The notes under the pieces are model-generated. The model was given only the letters and a program-made list of their open reading frames with translations, searched no databases and had not been told where the DNA came from. This document shows positions 46,860 through 59,799 of a stretch of DNA of 64,000 nucleotides, one piece after another. Source of the DNA: Plantago major (Eukaryota > Streptophyta > Magnoliopsida > Lamiales > Plantaginaceae); the NCBI GenBank assembly GCA_026545765.1, contig CM048840.1:22882765-22946764 (forward strand). Reading direction: 5' to 3'. Position 1 is the first letter of the stretch, and every line of letters begins with the position of its first letter. Position numbers and translations under genes: made by a program.

Positions 46860-49800
46860 TTCCAGAGTAAGTTTTTCCCTCTTGCGCGCGATGATATTCA
46901 ATTAGGCTGCGTTTGGCTGACGAAATAAAACCACTCCAATTTAGCATTGGGAATGCGCAATTAAAATCTCGATTTCGAAATAATTATAGTTTAATTTCGC
47001 AATGAGACATTTCAAAAATTCTACTGTATAGGAGGAAAATGTCTTTTGAGTTTTTAAAATGTTTTATATTCCATGTTGAGTTTGTCTCGATGATCTAAAA
47101 AATACAAAATGTTTCAACTTGTTGAGATTCGGCTTTCGTAGTATATATCATGCATGCCAATTCTAGTCCCGGGAACATACCTTGATTTGTTCAGATGGCT
47201 AAGTAACATTTATTTATTATGATTACTAAAAGATTAGCTATTTGCAAGTTTAATATGTAAAGAAGTAACGTTAAAACGATCCAATTTATTGCATTATTGG
47301 ACGTGAGGAGTTTTTATTAAGTGAAACAATGTAAACATTCTAGAATAAACCAATAATAATTATGTTGTGCTACTTTGTATTTCCTAGGAGTAAATATAAA
47401 TGCATTGTCTTCTCTAGACAATTCCATGTACTTGTATTTATAGGAAGGCATTGTAAATCACAAGACAATCAATAGAACATCACTTTACAGTTTTAAGGTC
47501 TCAATCGAACGGACACGACATGCTTGGGAGCAAGTGAAGTGAAAAATAGAGTCAAACAGCTGAAACAAAATTGAATTACGAAGATTTTGGAGTTAGTTCA
47601 AATGAAACCATGCGAAAGTGGAAACATTTTGGTCGTAACTTTCTCATACGGACTCTGATTGATTTAAAATCAACGCCAACTCGAATGAATGAATTCGAGA
47701 TATTTGTATCGCAGTATATCCTGTATACTTTACAAATTTGTATAAGTTGGTCACTATTTAATTTAGCCCGAATAATCCGATATAACTTAATCGACAAAGT
47801 TGGAGGAAGGTAGTAGTGCGTAGTACATGATTTGTAAGTTGTGCAGCGAAGTTTATCACCAATGTGCTTTTACAATATACCCCAGGCACAATCAACTGGT
47901 ATAGCACTCAAACAAATCTAACAACCACCACAATCCTTGTGCCATTTCTAATCTATGTTACTTGTGTAAATTATGGGGACGGATCGTCATTTGCGGATGA
48001 ATAAAGATATAGTTTTAGAATATATATATACATTACTAAACACCACCAATCCACCATAGTGTATGAGCAAAAATAAGAGATGGAAGTTATGTGCGTGCCC
48101 ATCAGTTCCCATGAAGCAAGTATCGACTAAGTATGAAACTAGTACCCCTCAACACTCGCCCACAAGGCCGTTCACTAGCCATTTACGTATTGTATTGTCC
48201 ATCGAATCTACACATATTACCAGCATATGAAACGTTAGACCTAAATTATGACATGTAAAATCTCGTATGATTCTAAATTATAAAATCATCACAAACTCCA
48301 ATTAAAACATCGCACATCCAATCCAAGTTTCACTTCCTTCTGCTCCTCCCATTATATTATATTTCACTTCTAAAAGGAAAGCTGCTGAAGCGGCTAAGCA
48401 TGACTGTCAATTTTGAAATGTTTCACTGCATGATTAGAAGTAAATCTCAACTTCGTTTCGACACGGTTCAAAGTCCAACAACAGCTACTGCTAGCCAAAC
48501 ACAAAAGACTACTACCAAACTCATCCACAATTGGGCCAGGATATATATTTCCTAACTATAAACCAAACAGTCCGAAGACATTTAATTATGAAGCTAATGA
48601 AGACTACATTTAATTAAGCTAATGTGACACTGAAACGAACCGACATGACATAAACCAGTCACGTGAGTGACAAGGAGAATCCGCCATTTGGGTTCTGAAT
48701 CCTTCGACAAGGAGAAACCAGCATCCTGAACGCTAGCTATAACATGCTGACAACTTTTCTCCTCATTTATGATTTACATGATACATTATAAAACACATAC
48801 ACATGATCGATAATGACCGATTACGAGTATTTAATTTGCTCCCACAAACTTGTGGTTATATTTCTATCAATACAAAAAAAATTCAAACAGTCTCAATTAA
48901 TTAAATTATACCATGCCTCTATAACTTGCAGACTTGCAGTTGCACACTTGCACTAAACAATGATATAGTGGCACAGTAGAGGACTCAAGAATGTCAGAAG
49001 TCATAACTTACTCGGGTCGCAGACCGTGATGTTACCGATTCGAGCTTATTTTTGAGCTTGAGCTCGAGTCATAATATCTAAACTTGAGTTCGACTCATTT
49101 GGTTTAACTCATTTCATCAAACTCGTTACTAAAAAATAAATATAAATTTAACTTTTTAAATATTTTTTAACCGAGTCTAATCGGGTATCAACGAGCCGCG
49201 CCCAACTTATCTTGATCGACAACAAACTAAGCTCAAATCTAGTTAGCCTCTCAAATTTTTATCGAATGTTGTTCTAACCTTAACGCGCCGAAATGGAGCC
49301 GAACCCTCATGTTCAACTCGCATAACATCTCTACTGAACATGTAATTATAACTAAGGGGCATATCACCCGCTCCCAGAATTGGTTTATCAAGAATTGCAT
49401 TGATTTATTCTTTTACATTTTGTCTTTTAATTAGAAAAGAACAACACAAGAAACATTTTGGGTCAATCAACATTTGAAGAACAGGAGGGGTGATTGGTTT
49501 AAACATTTTTTGAGACAACAAGAGCCCACTCAAGGAGGAATTTGGCTCCAGCTCTCGCAATTTTTCTCATGATTCGCTTTCAAACCTTTTGCCAAATACA
49601 TCCCGATAAGGAAAAAATGCATGTATATACTCTCGCAAGGGATATATGACCTAAATTATTGTAGGGTAATGGCACTTTTGCTTTCACATATTAATTCAAA
49701 ATTTCCCAATCAATTTTACTCTCTAGCATGGGAGGAATCGTGTAATAGACCCTACCCAACTTTATCGTGCAAAATAAATTTAATCCAGAAATATTTCCGG

Positions 49801-50236
49801 ATTGAGTACCCGAAATACACTAAATCCTCTTATATTAATATCCAAAACATCTTTTAAAGAAATACGAAATCTAAATATGAATATTATAGAGTCGTATCTT
49901 ATTTAGGCTATGTTCTCTTAATTTGAGAACTCATTAATTTCAATTCAGTTCAGCTCTGTTTAGTTGTTTTTTATACTACACTTCAATTCAATTTAGATCA
50001 GTTCAGTTCACATTTGTTCGTTCTGTTCAGACGAAGAGAAGAGAGTGTTAGTCCATTGACAATTAGAGAGTAAAGTCTCATCGACAAGAGCAGTACTGAA
50101 AATTAAGATTGATAGGGACTAGAACATATGGGTCTGGAGTTAAATTATTAAACAGTGACTAGAGAATTTGTAACATCAATCATCATTACCATTCATCAAT
50201 ATTAATCGCAGTATAGGACCACAATAAATCTTTGCC
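46860..50236. other. intergenic DNA between EME1 and the RGF gene
   Basis: Contains the EME1 promoter region (to about 47000). 47330-47560 has TATA-like and A-rich words resembling an old LTR (GTATTTATAGGAAGG), and 49015-49330 is rich in GAGCTCGAG/TTGAGCT words often seen in plant repeats. The frames at 47571-47813 on both strands have no family resemblance. No gene is supported. Confidence 0.45.
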
Positions 50237-50248
50237 TATATATATAAA
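50237..50248 (+). promoter_or_regulatory. TATA box of the RGF/GOLVEN gene
   Basis: TATATATATAAA lies about 130 bases before the ATG at 50374, giving a leader of about 100 bases. Confidence 0.6.
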
Positions 50249-50373
50249 CCTGCTACACGAATTATATAATCTTACCTCTCAGCATATAATATTATTCATA
50301 AGCTAAAAAGCCCCATCTTTCATTCTCTTCTCATCAACTCTTGATCAGATATACTATATACATATCATATACT

Positions 50374-50741
50374 ATGGCTGTTTTGGCCATATTAAAGGCT
50401 CTTCTGATATTTTTCTTGTTGGCCTTCACTACTCATGGTATGTAATTCAACGTTCTCCTTTGAGTTCCATTTGGAAAAAAAATGGTTAAATTTGTAGGCT
50501 ACTGTTAATTAAATTTTCTTACTAATGATATATATCTACATGCATTTGTGCTTTTTAAACCTAAAATTTATTTTTTCGAACGTATATAGGAAGAAATCTC
50601 GGTGTGGAGATCACACATGGCGCACCGGCATATAGGAAAGGGAAGGCCACGATGGTTGCGAAAGAAGGTATGGGTATGGATAGGCTCCCGGATACACTGG
50701 ACTATACGGCACCACAAAAGAAAGCTCCCATCCATAACTAG
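50374..50741 (+). CDS. root meristem growth factor (RGF/GOLVEN/CLEL) peptide precursor, 2 exons
   Basis: Exon 1 is 50374-50437 and exon 2 is 50590-50741; the GT-AG intron is 152 bp in phase 1 and the product is 71 residues. Residues 1-22 are a hydrophobic signal peptide (MAVLAILKALLIFFLLAFTT). A variable basic spacer follows. The last 13 residues, directly before the stop, read DYTAPQKKAPIHN. A terminal Asp-Tyr...Pro-Ile-His-Asn with 13 residues is the RGF/GLV/CLEL mature peptide pattern. Known members are secreted, sulfated on the Tyr of the Asp-Tyr pair by tyrosylprotein sulfotransferase and perceived by leucine-rich-repeat receptor kinases to control root meristem size and gravitropic growth. 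Each exon alone is short and easily missed. It could be silent, but the frame, splice sites and TATA are intact. Confidence 0.87.
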
Positions 50742-52089
50742 CCACGGGCTGCGCCAGTGGCTGGGCAAACTTATGTCGATTGTACGCCTAAGTAAATTGT
50801 AGCATAATTCATACAAGATATGGAAATACTATATACAATCATGGTTAGGCTAGTGAATAGAAGAAGTTCAAGCATATATGTAATGTAAGAGCTAGCGGTT
50901 CTGTAAATTAAACCGGACTCCCTAACTCATATATTGTGGCTATATACACTAGATCTCTTCATGTTCTAAGGCGGCGATGACTCTAGTCTTGATATGCGGG
51001 TTCTTTCTGCAAGTGAAAACATCAGTTTTTTAACATTTCTTCTCAAAACAAACAAGCCACATATTTACATGATTGTATGAAAGAAAGGAAATCAACCACC
51101 TCACTAATGTTTCAGGCTCGATCTTGATCTAGATCTCCGTAAATATATAACTCGAAAGTGCATGTAGTTTAGCTAGATACCTCGGGGACCACTAGTTCAA
51201 CTGGGACATCTTGACATACTTAGACGACGTGTGGCCATTTTCCCCTCCACATGGGTTCCGACTTCTCCTACCTGGAGCTTGCTTAAGCGCCTTTGTTTAG
51301 ATTTAAGAAGTCAGTTGTGTAGTACGCTTGAGAGTATGTAAGATTTTTTATGTATTTTTCGGCGCATTTTTTATGCTCTATGTATGTTATGGTATGAATC
51401 AAATTTATTTAGCAGTTTTTTTTTTAAAAAAAAAACATGCAGGTTTTTATCATTCACTTGGAAATCTTTGATTATCCATGAAAATTTTATACTTGGTTAC
51501 GTAGGTAAAACATAAATTAGAATCATGCAAGTGTATGGTAAGTTGGTAACGTCCTGACCTCTAGAACCATAAATTATACACAACATAGGCCCCACACCCT
51601 TTGACCGGTACGGTTACTAGTATACAATGTAAGGTGAATAAGGTGAGTGTAATCCTAACGTTTTTTACATTTTTCGAAATTAGGTGAATAATTTATGTTA
51701 TAACATGATCTCAAAATTTCATATGTAAATCATGCTTGTTGGAATGTTGACGGGAGATTAAGACAGATATAACTTATCACAGTTATTCAATACATCAATA
51801 CATGTAAATCCAGGTCCCAGGAAGGACAAATACTCCCAAGTTTAAATAATGCAACGCAACTGATCCTAACATGACCCTGAGGGTAGCACCCCCACATTGT
51901 AAATAACAATAGGCCCACAAGCTACATCGAGGGTAGGGTCGAAAAATCCCCTAGGAACATCCCTCAGGTACATGTATATGAAGTATTTCTTAAAGTCTAT
52001 TCTATATTTCTGTTCATAATAGGTTCACAAGCATAATTTTCAGACAGAATATAAATCACATACACTAATCCTACCTCTACCGAAAAGTC
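50742..52089. other. intergenic DNA and probable 3' UTR of the UBP27 gene
   Basis: No coding frame supported. 51750-52089 may be the minus-strand 3' UTR of the deubiquitinase gene. Confidence 0.45.
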
Positions 52090-55000
52090 TCAAGAATCAT
52101 CAAGTCTCTCGTAAAACAGCATTGTGGCATTGGCACCCAAAACATCATTCTCCGAGACACTCAGCACTTCAGAATCGGAAATGAAAAACCATTGCTCTAC
52201 TGTGGATCCCAATATAGCAGCTGGATCTTCATCGCCTATTTTGGCCTTCACTCTTTTGTAAACTGTATAATGCCCAGCTCCTCCGCTACCAAAGTGCTCC
52301 ACAACAGAAATGAGACGGTATCTTTGATGTCGAGAAGCTGTTGGGGAGGATATAACATCCATCTGCACCTGGAGCAAAAGGAGAAACAAATTAAGACACA
52401 ATGTGCGTGTATGTTCATATGTGAATTGCGAAGCACAGGGAGTAATCCATCAAATTTGAGTGGCAATGTTCAAAAAGGTAACTATGGGATTTAGGTATTA
52501 ACCAGTAAGTGAGGCTTAAGTTAATATAAGTATTATTACTCCTAATAAGTAATATCAACTTGAAAGTGAATTTGGCTGATTTATGCAAATAGTGCTGGAA
52601 TGCAAGAAACAATGGAAAAATTGGCCAACTGAGATGCTGCATCGTGCGAAACAGTCAAAATATGTGATACTATCAAATAATCATGTCACACGAAAGTAAG
52701 AGATTGCTGAAGGAGGATAGAAGACTCTAACATTGTCATCAGCAGATTGTCCAGAATTCTGCAAGCTTCGATCAGCTGTAGGATCTTTCTCGGAGAGTTC
52801 ATTCCCGGTAATATTGACATTTCTTTTCTGAGGTGTTATTACCTCTGTTTCTGCCGACATGCTAACCCCTGTGACGACTCCGCTATTAAGAATCTCTGGA
52901 TTAAATAGCATCTTTTGATGTATCAGGTGAGGGGAGTATCTCAGATTCCTACTACTTCTGTTCGACTGCGGAAACCGTGAATTTGACTCCAAATCTTTTA
53001 TTACTATTTTAGTATTCATGAATGGAGACAAATCCAAGATGGACGGGAAAGAAATGTGGCCCTGAAAAGATAAAAATGAAACAAACTTAATATAACTCCA
53101 GAATTGAAAAGATATGGCATATGAATCCGATGCTTCGGATTGAGGAAAAGTTGTAGCAGGGTGAATTTCTGAAAAAGGTTGGAAAAACATTGAAACGTCA
53201 AAATAATTTCAATAACAAATTAACGGCCAATTAATGTACCTGAAGTTTTGTTGATTGTCCAAACATGTTATATGAAGCACGTTGTAAGTGCAAGCAAAAG
53301 ATCTGCAGTGAAAGACTTGTTTAAGAACGCATACAGGAAAACTACCAACTACCAAGTCATTTTCAGCATTAAAATGCCACTATCACTTGTATAACTTAAG
53401 TATTGAGAATTTTTCAATTGCACACAACAATGACATCAAGCAATAACGCCAAAGCACTTCCCTTATTTATTTTTCTAATTTTCTATTCCTGGTACTTTAA
53501 CTCTTATAAAAAGGAAATTCAGACTCTATTTGTGTAACGACCCAAAAATTCAAAAATCGAATTTACGCGTTTTAGAACGAACCGAGCGTTGAAGCGGAGT
53601 TTGTAATTCGTGGATCACAGGCCCAACGTATCCTTCTTTATTTTCCAGCCCATATTAGTTGTTTAAAGCCCAACTTTAATTGCCCTTTATTGCCTTTAAA
53701 ACTCAATTAACCTATCATTAAACCTTCATCTGTTACATAAACCCACCAGACTCTCAGAACCCTTCCAAGTCTTCACGCCCAGCTTTTCCGTCACAGCCTG
53801 CTTCCATCCAGTGGCCTTCTCCCAAACACTATTTTGTTTCTTTATCGATCGAAGATGTTGTCGCAAGCTGTGTCACTAAAGGGGGAAAAAAAAAAAAAAA
53901 AAAACGACGACATGTGTATTCGTGGATCTTTTGCTCATCGAACATACAGGCAAGTTCCCCTAGGACTCTCATTCACGTTTTCTATATTGTAACATTTATG
54001 TGCTAATTGTTGGAGTTTAGTTTATGATATTTTTTGAATGATCTGCTGATCTGTTTGGTTCGTGATGCTAAATTTTATGTTGTTCGAAGCTTGGAGCCTA
54101 TATTTTTTGTGTCGAGTAAGTATATGATTGTCGTTGTATGTGAAAGTTCTGGATCAATTATAGTGGCGATGGTAAGATGATGTTAGTAATTAAGATGATT
54201 AATGATGATGTTTCGGTATAATTGGATTTGTAATTGTCCATCATGAGTTTTGGTAAACACTAATTACTTTCTTAATTGTTACTTATGTTTATAGTTGATG
54301 AAGAAGTTTCCAGTTTATATCTGTTTTTCTTTTAGAGACTTAACTGTCCATGTAATTGCAGTGTGATTTAGCTTGTGAGCATGTATACCTTAACTTTGAC
54401 CACCTATGTAATTACCGAGACATGGAGATCTATGAATTTGATATAGTCTTGTTAAGCATGATGCAGTTTCTTGGTTGGCAGTGTGGTAGATTGTGGTTTA
54501 GCTTGATATTTGTGAATTGTTATAATGTTGTAAATTACTTAGTATGCTTATTATCCATGATGTCATATGATGTATTTGCATAACATTTGATGTTATGCAC
54601 ACACGTTAGTTCATTCATTCATGAGTTAGAGTCTAGAATCATGCATTCACTTTAAGAAAATGTTATGTTCAGAGTAATGCAAGTTTTAAAGTTTAAGAAA
54701 AGTAAGGGATCGTAAAGACACCACCCTAAGCATATGTGGCAATTTCAAGAGTATCGGCAAAAGTGTGATTAGTGCCTCTAGTCGTGTTTTAAGAGTTTTA
54801 AGAGGCCACCGTGGGCTGGGGTAGGACCTTACGATGCCAAGTGAGCTCGCGATCATGTTAAGTCTTAAAACGTTTCAAGAGAATGCTTCAAGACAAGTTT
54901 CAAGTTCAAGTTAAGAGTTTTCAAGAAGAACAAGTTCAAGTGTTAAGTGTCAGGTCATAGGTTGCATTGCATTAAGCAAGATTAAAAGATTTAAAAGACA

Positions 55001-58000
55001 TGAAGATAGAACTTTAGGTCATGGCACGTGCATGGAATTTGCCCAGTCAAGTGGTCACGACTGACCCTTGCTAAAATTATAAATTTTAGGTACTTGAAGC
55101 CGAGCTAATCGGAGTGGCGAGTGTTGCCGGAGCAGTGATCAGTATTAAGAAGATCTTTAATATATTTAAATATCACGATTTCAAAGACTTTGTAATGTTT
55201 CAAGATTTATGTTATTATAATTCCGCTGCATTATTTTACTAATTCACGGTTTAGAATCAAGAATTTTCTTGTCAAGTTTAAGGACGTTCAAAGCGTCGAA
55301 CTACGTTTTAAATTTTCAAAAGTCAAGTTCGTCGAATTTATAAGCTCAGGAACTAGCGCGAGTTATATTTTCCATAGTTCGTATTTTTAAAAATCAGGGC
55401 GCTACAATTTGTATTCCGACATCACCTGAAAACTTGATTGTCACGTTTAATGTATCATCGTTGGTTTAATAATTGCTATGACATCTACAAATGTGTACAT
55501 CAAGGAGAAGATAAACCATGTTCGAGTTGACAATACGAAAAGATAAGAAAGGACATGTACCAGTAATTTACCCTGAAAGAGAAATTCTTTCGAACTTTTC
55601 AAGGAAGGATCAGGCTATTATAGCCAATTTTTGCCCCCCCCCCCCCCCCCCCCAACAAAAAAAGCTGGACACCAAAGTGGTAGAGAGCTTGGGATTTTGG
55701 TGTGCAAGGTACAGGGTCTTAGCTAATTTCAGCTCATATATACTGGGTTCTGAATGTAAAAGTTCAAAAGATGCTCCTGAGTCCTAATCCATGGTTCAAT
55801 TAATGAGAACATGACGATAAACCACCCTTCGTTTTCCATTTATATAAGCGAGACATAAATTTCAGTGCACAATTAAAAAGACTACATTCTGACAGCAAGC
55901 AGTTCCTTGAAGGGTCTATAAAAAGAAATGCATACCTTAGGACTTCTAGCAATACTCAGTTGCTTGAAAGCACGGCAATAACCATTTGACCAGGGAAATG
56001 CTTCGAGCGACGAGAGGGCTTTGCAGTCACAAGGATCATTCTTATTACAGTGTCTTAGTTTTTCAATGACTGTCTGCAAGCAACCCCAGAAGTATGAGCA
56101 GGCTGACCAGTTAGAACTAGTCTGGATTCTGGAAGCTAAATACAAAATTGAAACTTACCTTATCTTCAACGAATTTTGATGCATATTCTATTGCAGCAGT
56201 ATGCCAGCAGTTGCTACAGCAATAATTATCAAGATGTTCAGCCACAAAAAATTGCTTGAGGCAATCCTCCAAGGTGCATCCAGCCATCTAAACATATATA
56301 CCAGACCGAAGTACATTAATATGTGATTCAAATTAAATACAAAGGCCTAGTTAAAAAAGTGTAAAACAATGACTGACGGAAATTTACAATAGCACCATCA
56401 CTGCTGATTGGAGGCGACAAGTGCAAACTGGGAAACATTTCAAAATCAAGAGAGATCTGTTTACAAGAAATAAAACAAATATGTTAGTCCACTCAAAATG
56501 GCGAAGGTTGACGACTGACAGAAACACCAAAAGATTTGAAAAATAAAAAGTTACAGTTTTGCTCCAGAATTTGTAAACTTATTTCAAACATGCAACCAAA
56601 CAAGGCAATTTTCAATTAGATAATCAAGCCACAGCCTTATTTTTGCTGCCATAGAACATAAAGTCGATTAATCACACATGCTCTTGGTTGAGCTAAAGGT
56701 GTTTACAATAGCTGGAGTTTTTCGAGGTGGTAAACATTTGAGAAAGCAAGTAACTAAGAAAACTGAAAGCATGGTAATTTGCAAAAAGATTTTTGTTATT
56801 TAGAGCAGAAAAGTCAGAATCAGACTTCTTTTATTTTAAGGTTAATTTTAGATAAGCATTGCTTGAAGTATATTTTTAAATACCAAAACCATGATTTTGT
56901 CCTCAGCCAAATAAAACGATAAAGCTCCAAAAGCTCTAAAGATGCAAACCAAAATTCTTATTAATACCATTCAACCTGAAATGAACAGCTTTTACACACT
57001 ATGATGCTGCCAAGAATCCCATCAAGAGGACCAAGGAACATGCGGCTCCATCTCTGTGATTCACTTTCCTCTTTACTGCTCTTTGGGGTAACAACCCTAC
57101 CATATCGATTTGAAAGCAAATCAGCAAGGTGGCTTCCCTCGGGGACAAATTGCTCTGCTATTTCTTCTCTTAATGAAGACAGCAAATGAGAAAATGCTTC
57201 CTCTGCGTCCTAGACTTCAAACAGAGGAAGTTATGTACTGCACTTATTTACAGAATATAGATGTAAAGTGCTGATCGAAAAGCACCTGTTGCCGTGTGAG
57301 ATTGAAATTCGGAATGTAGTGATCCATCGCAAGCATCACTTTCCTGGGACTCAGTACAGTCCTCCTATGCCTTACAGTACATAGTTCTATAAGACAAAAT
57401 GATACTTTGATTAACTATCACCAATAGAAGTAGAAACAACTGCCAATAAACTTATACAAGGAATGGAAAGATTTGCATTTCTTCATCAGGACTCAGGAGA
57501 CTCCAGAGTCACATTTGGTGAAACACATAGAATTCATAGCAAATAAATTTCAGCTTTTCCTTAGAAGAATGCTCTAACCCACCCCATCATGTTAGAGAAT
57601 TTACAGTCAGCTATTTTAAGATTGCATTAACATGAAATTGCACGGTGATCGTCTAGGGAAAGTTTCCTAATATTAAAAGATTAAACAACAATTCCCAATC
57701 TGTTGCCACTTATTAGATGCCAAGATATATGCCCGCAAACCACAATACTTAAAGCTAAATTTGAATTCTTTCCTGAATGAAATCCAGCACCGGTTCTTAC
57801 CGAAATTCAAAACTTTAACTACTGCAGTTGAGCACACCCACATACCCAATAAATAGTTACAAACATAGAACAAAAGAGACAGGTTTATTATCATCAGCAC
57901 TTCCATTAAATGTACAAAATAACTCAAAGTAGTAGAACATAAAAGCAAGTAAACTAACCTTCAACCAGCAATGTCAACGAATTAACAAGCGGTAAATCGC

Positions 58001-58472
58001 CTTCTCCTTCAACTGGCAATGACCCAAATTCCTCCACTATATCCGAAAGATACTTCCGAAAACCAGAGCCACTCGAGAGAGCCTACAACCATATTAGCTT
58101 AGACAATAACGATAACAACTTTGGCAACTAAACATCACATAAATCATAATCAACACTGTATGCAATTAATATGTCAAAACTGCAAAGAGAAGTGCATAGC
58201 GAAACCTGCAAAATGACATTCAAGAAACAATTGTTTCCGAGGTTTTGCAATCCAGGGACCGCCCAGAAGTTGGACTCAGCTAGTCGCCGGTCAGATGTAT
58301 TCAAATCGAAAAAGTCTCTAAATTTGACAATCAAGATAACACCAACAGTACCTAATACGCCAATAGAGACTACAACGGCTTTGTGACCTGAATAGAAATT
58401 CCAGCTTACTTTAGAACCATGGCTGAGTTTGTGAAGAGGGTAATCGGGTTTTATGCTTCTAGGGATTTTCAT
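52090..58472 (-). CDS. UBP27: ubiquitin carboxyl-terminal hydrolase 27-like (USP/UBP family), 10 exons
   Basis: Exons (minus): 58472-58206, 58082-57959, 57386-57286, 57209-56976, 56456-56388, 56287-56159, 56073-55936, 53302-53240, 53061-52732 and 52368-52090. All joints keep phase and the product is 577 residues. A single membrane helix (KAVVVSIGVLGTVGVILIVK, about 31-50) precedes the Cys box GLQNLGNNCFLNVILQ, with catalytic Cys82. DGILGSIIVCKSCSF, a Cys-rich NYCCSNCW segment, the FPWSN block and the His box EHFGSGGAGHYTVY follow, then ISDSEV and LGANATMLFYERL. This order and the N-terminal anchor match plant UBP27, reported on the mitochondrial outer membrane, where it removes ubiquitin. A segment in exon 9 (SNSRFPQSNRSSRN onward) is Ser/Asn-rich and longer than I expect for the family. 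The intron before exon 8 is 2.6 kb because of a solo LTR. Confidence 0.92.
53533..55406 (+). mobile_element. solo LTR in a UBP27 intron
   Basis: Starts TGTAACGACCCAAAAATTC and ends CAGGGCGCTACA. It is flanked by a perfect 5-bp target duplication ATTTG (53528-53532 and 55407-55411). The length of 1874 bp, the TGTAACGACCC start and the absence of any coding suggest a solo LTR of a Ty3/gypsy-type element. The family assignment is from the terminal sequence only. It contains an A18 run near 53886. Confidence 0.88.
55412..55935. other. remainder of UBP27 intron 7
   Basis: Non-coding; holds a C20 run at 55634-55653. Confidence 0.6.
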
Positions 58473-58975
58473 TCGATTAAGTTCAACAATCGGTTATGAT
58501 TGTGTCTTGTCTTTGCAGCGATTAAGAATGAAGAAATAAGAAAGAATTCAAGAGGCAAAAAACTGTATAACTCAGGTTCAGTATTTGAGCTGCTTGAAAG
58601 TTCCATCGCCCGGTTCATTTGCTTGAGCTAGAGGTTTGGTTTATTTATTTACACCTAACCAAATTCTTGGTTTGCCGCTTTGGACGTAAAAATTAACTGT
58701 CCGTTTGGTATAAAGTTAAAATTAGCTAACGCTCCGTATCAAATTGCCGAAAGCTGACAAGGTGACCGATTTATCGCCTAGTGATTTCCTTCCGCCCTAT
58801 AATAATCAAAATAACCTAATTTTCCCTCTAAAAATAAAAAAAAATATATTCTTTTTCAAATTACCTATTTTTTAATTGCAATTTTTTACATTTAATGAAA
58901 ATAAAAGTGATTGGACGCCTGTTGTCAAGTACGTCGGAAGCAGTCTGACCGTAAAAAAACCCTACCATTAGTACA
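58473..58975. other. upstream region of the UBP27 gene
   Basis: Probable promoter and leader of the minus-strand gene. No TATA element could be chosen with confidence. Confidence 0.4.
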
Positions 58976-58979
58976 TAAC

Positions 58980-59572
58980 TAAATAGTCTATGTTTAACAA
59001 AACTAACTGATAAACTAGTTGGTAGCTGATAAGGTAGCTAGTAACTGATAAGGTAGCTAGTAGCTGGTTGGGTAGTTGATAAACTAGTTTGTTTTTATAA
59101 ATGTGTTTAGTAAATCAATTAGCTGATTTGCTAAATACTTCCTCCGTTCTTTTATAAGCTTTACTATTTGCCATTTCGGACGTTTTTTTACAAGTTTAAC
59201 GTTTCCATTTTATTTTTGGAAAACCCACTAACTCCACTTAGGAGTAATTTTTAAACACTATATTTTATACTTTATCTATTCTTTTTCTTATTTTTCTATT
59301 ATCTCTCTTAATTTTTACCATCTACTTCCTTTTTTATTATATTTCCTTAAACTTTTGATAAAGTCAAATGGTAAAGATTCTAAAAAAACGGAGTATTGTA
59401 TATAAAAATAAATCAGTTAGCTTATTTTTTTTTTTATAAGCTTCCTGAACAAGCTTATCGGATCAGCTAGCTTATCAGCTGCCAACTAACAAGCTTATTA
59501 CGAAAATAAACTCATCGAGCTGATAAACTAACTGATAAGCTTGTGCTAAACAGTTTGTTCAGTTAAATAGTT
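58980..59572. mobile_element. hAT-like MITE with nested Stowaway
   Basis: Both flanks carry many copies of AGCTGATAA/TTATCAGCT words in opposing orientation (left ACTGATAAACTAGTTGGTAG, right GCTGATAAACTAACTGATAA). The outer element is interrupted by the TA-flanked insertion at 59138-59393. Exact outer ends are uncertain. Confidence 0.45.
59138..59393. mobile_element. Stowaway-like MITE
   Basis: Left tip CTTCCTCCGTTCTTTTATAA and reverse right tip CTCCGTTTTTTTAGAATC are inverted repeats flanked by TA on both sides. About 256 bp, non-coding. Confidence 0.75.
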
Positions 59573-59799
59573 ATGAAAAACTATTTCACTGAATATGGGA
59601 TTTACTATAAGTTGGCGGTATTTTCATGTAATTTTCCAACACTTCTGAATTGAAAATGAAAATAAACAAAATAATTACTGCTCCTTTTGCATTCTAAGTA
59701 TCCCCTCTTACAAGAAAAGCCAAGATTTATATAAAGGCAGGGTGACAGATTATGAGATATCTCTCCATTCGTAGGGTTTAATTCTCTGTAGCAACTAAA

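Noticed and set aside
54356-54583. Plus-strand 75-codon frame in a UBP27 intron
   Set aside because: It lies wholly inside the solo LTR and has no recognisable domain.
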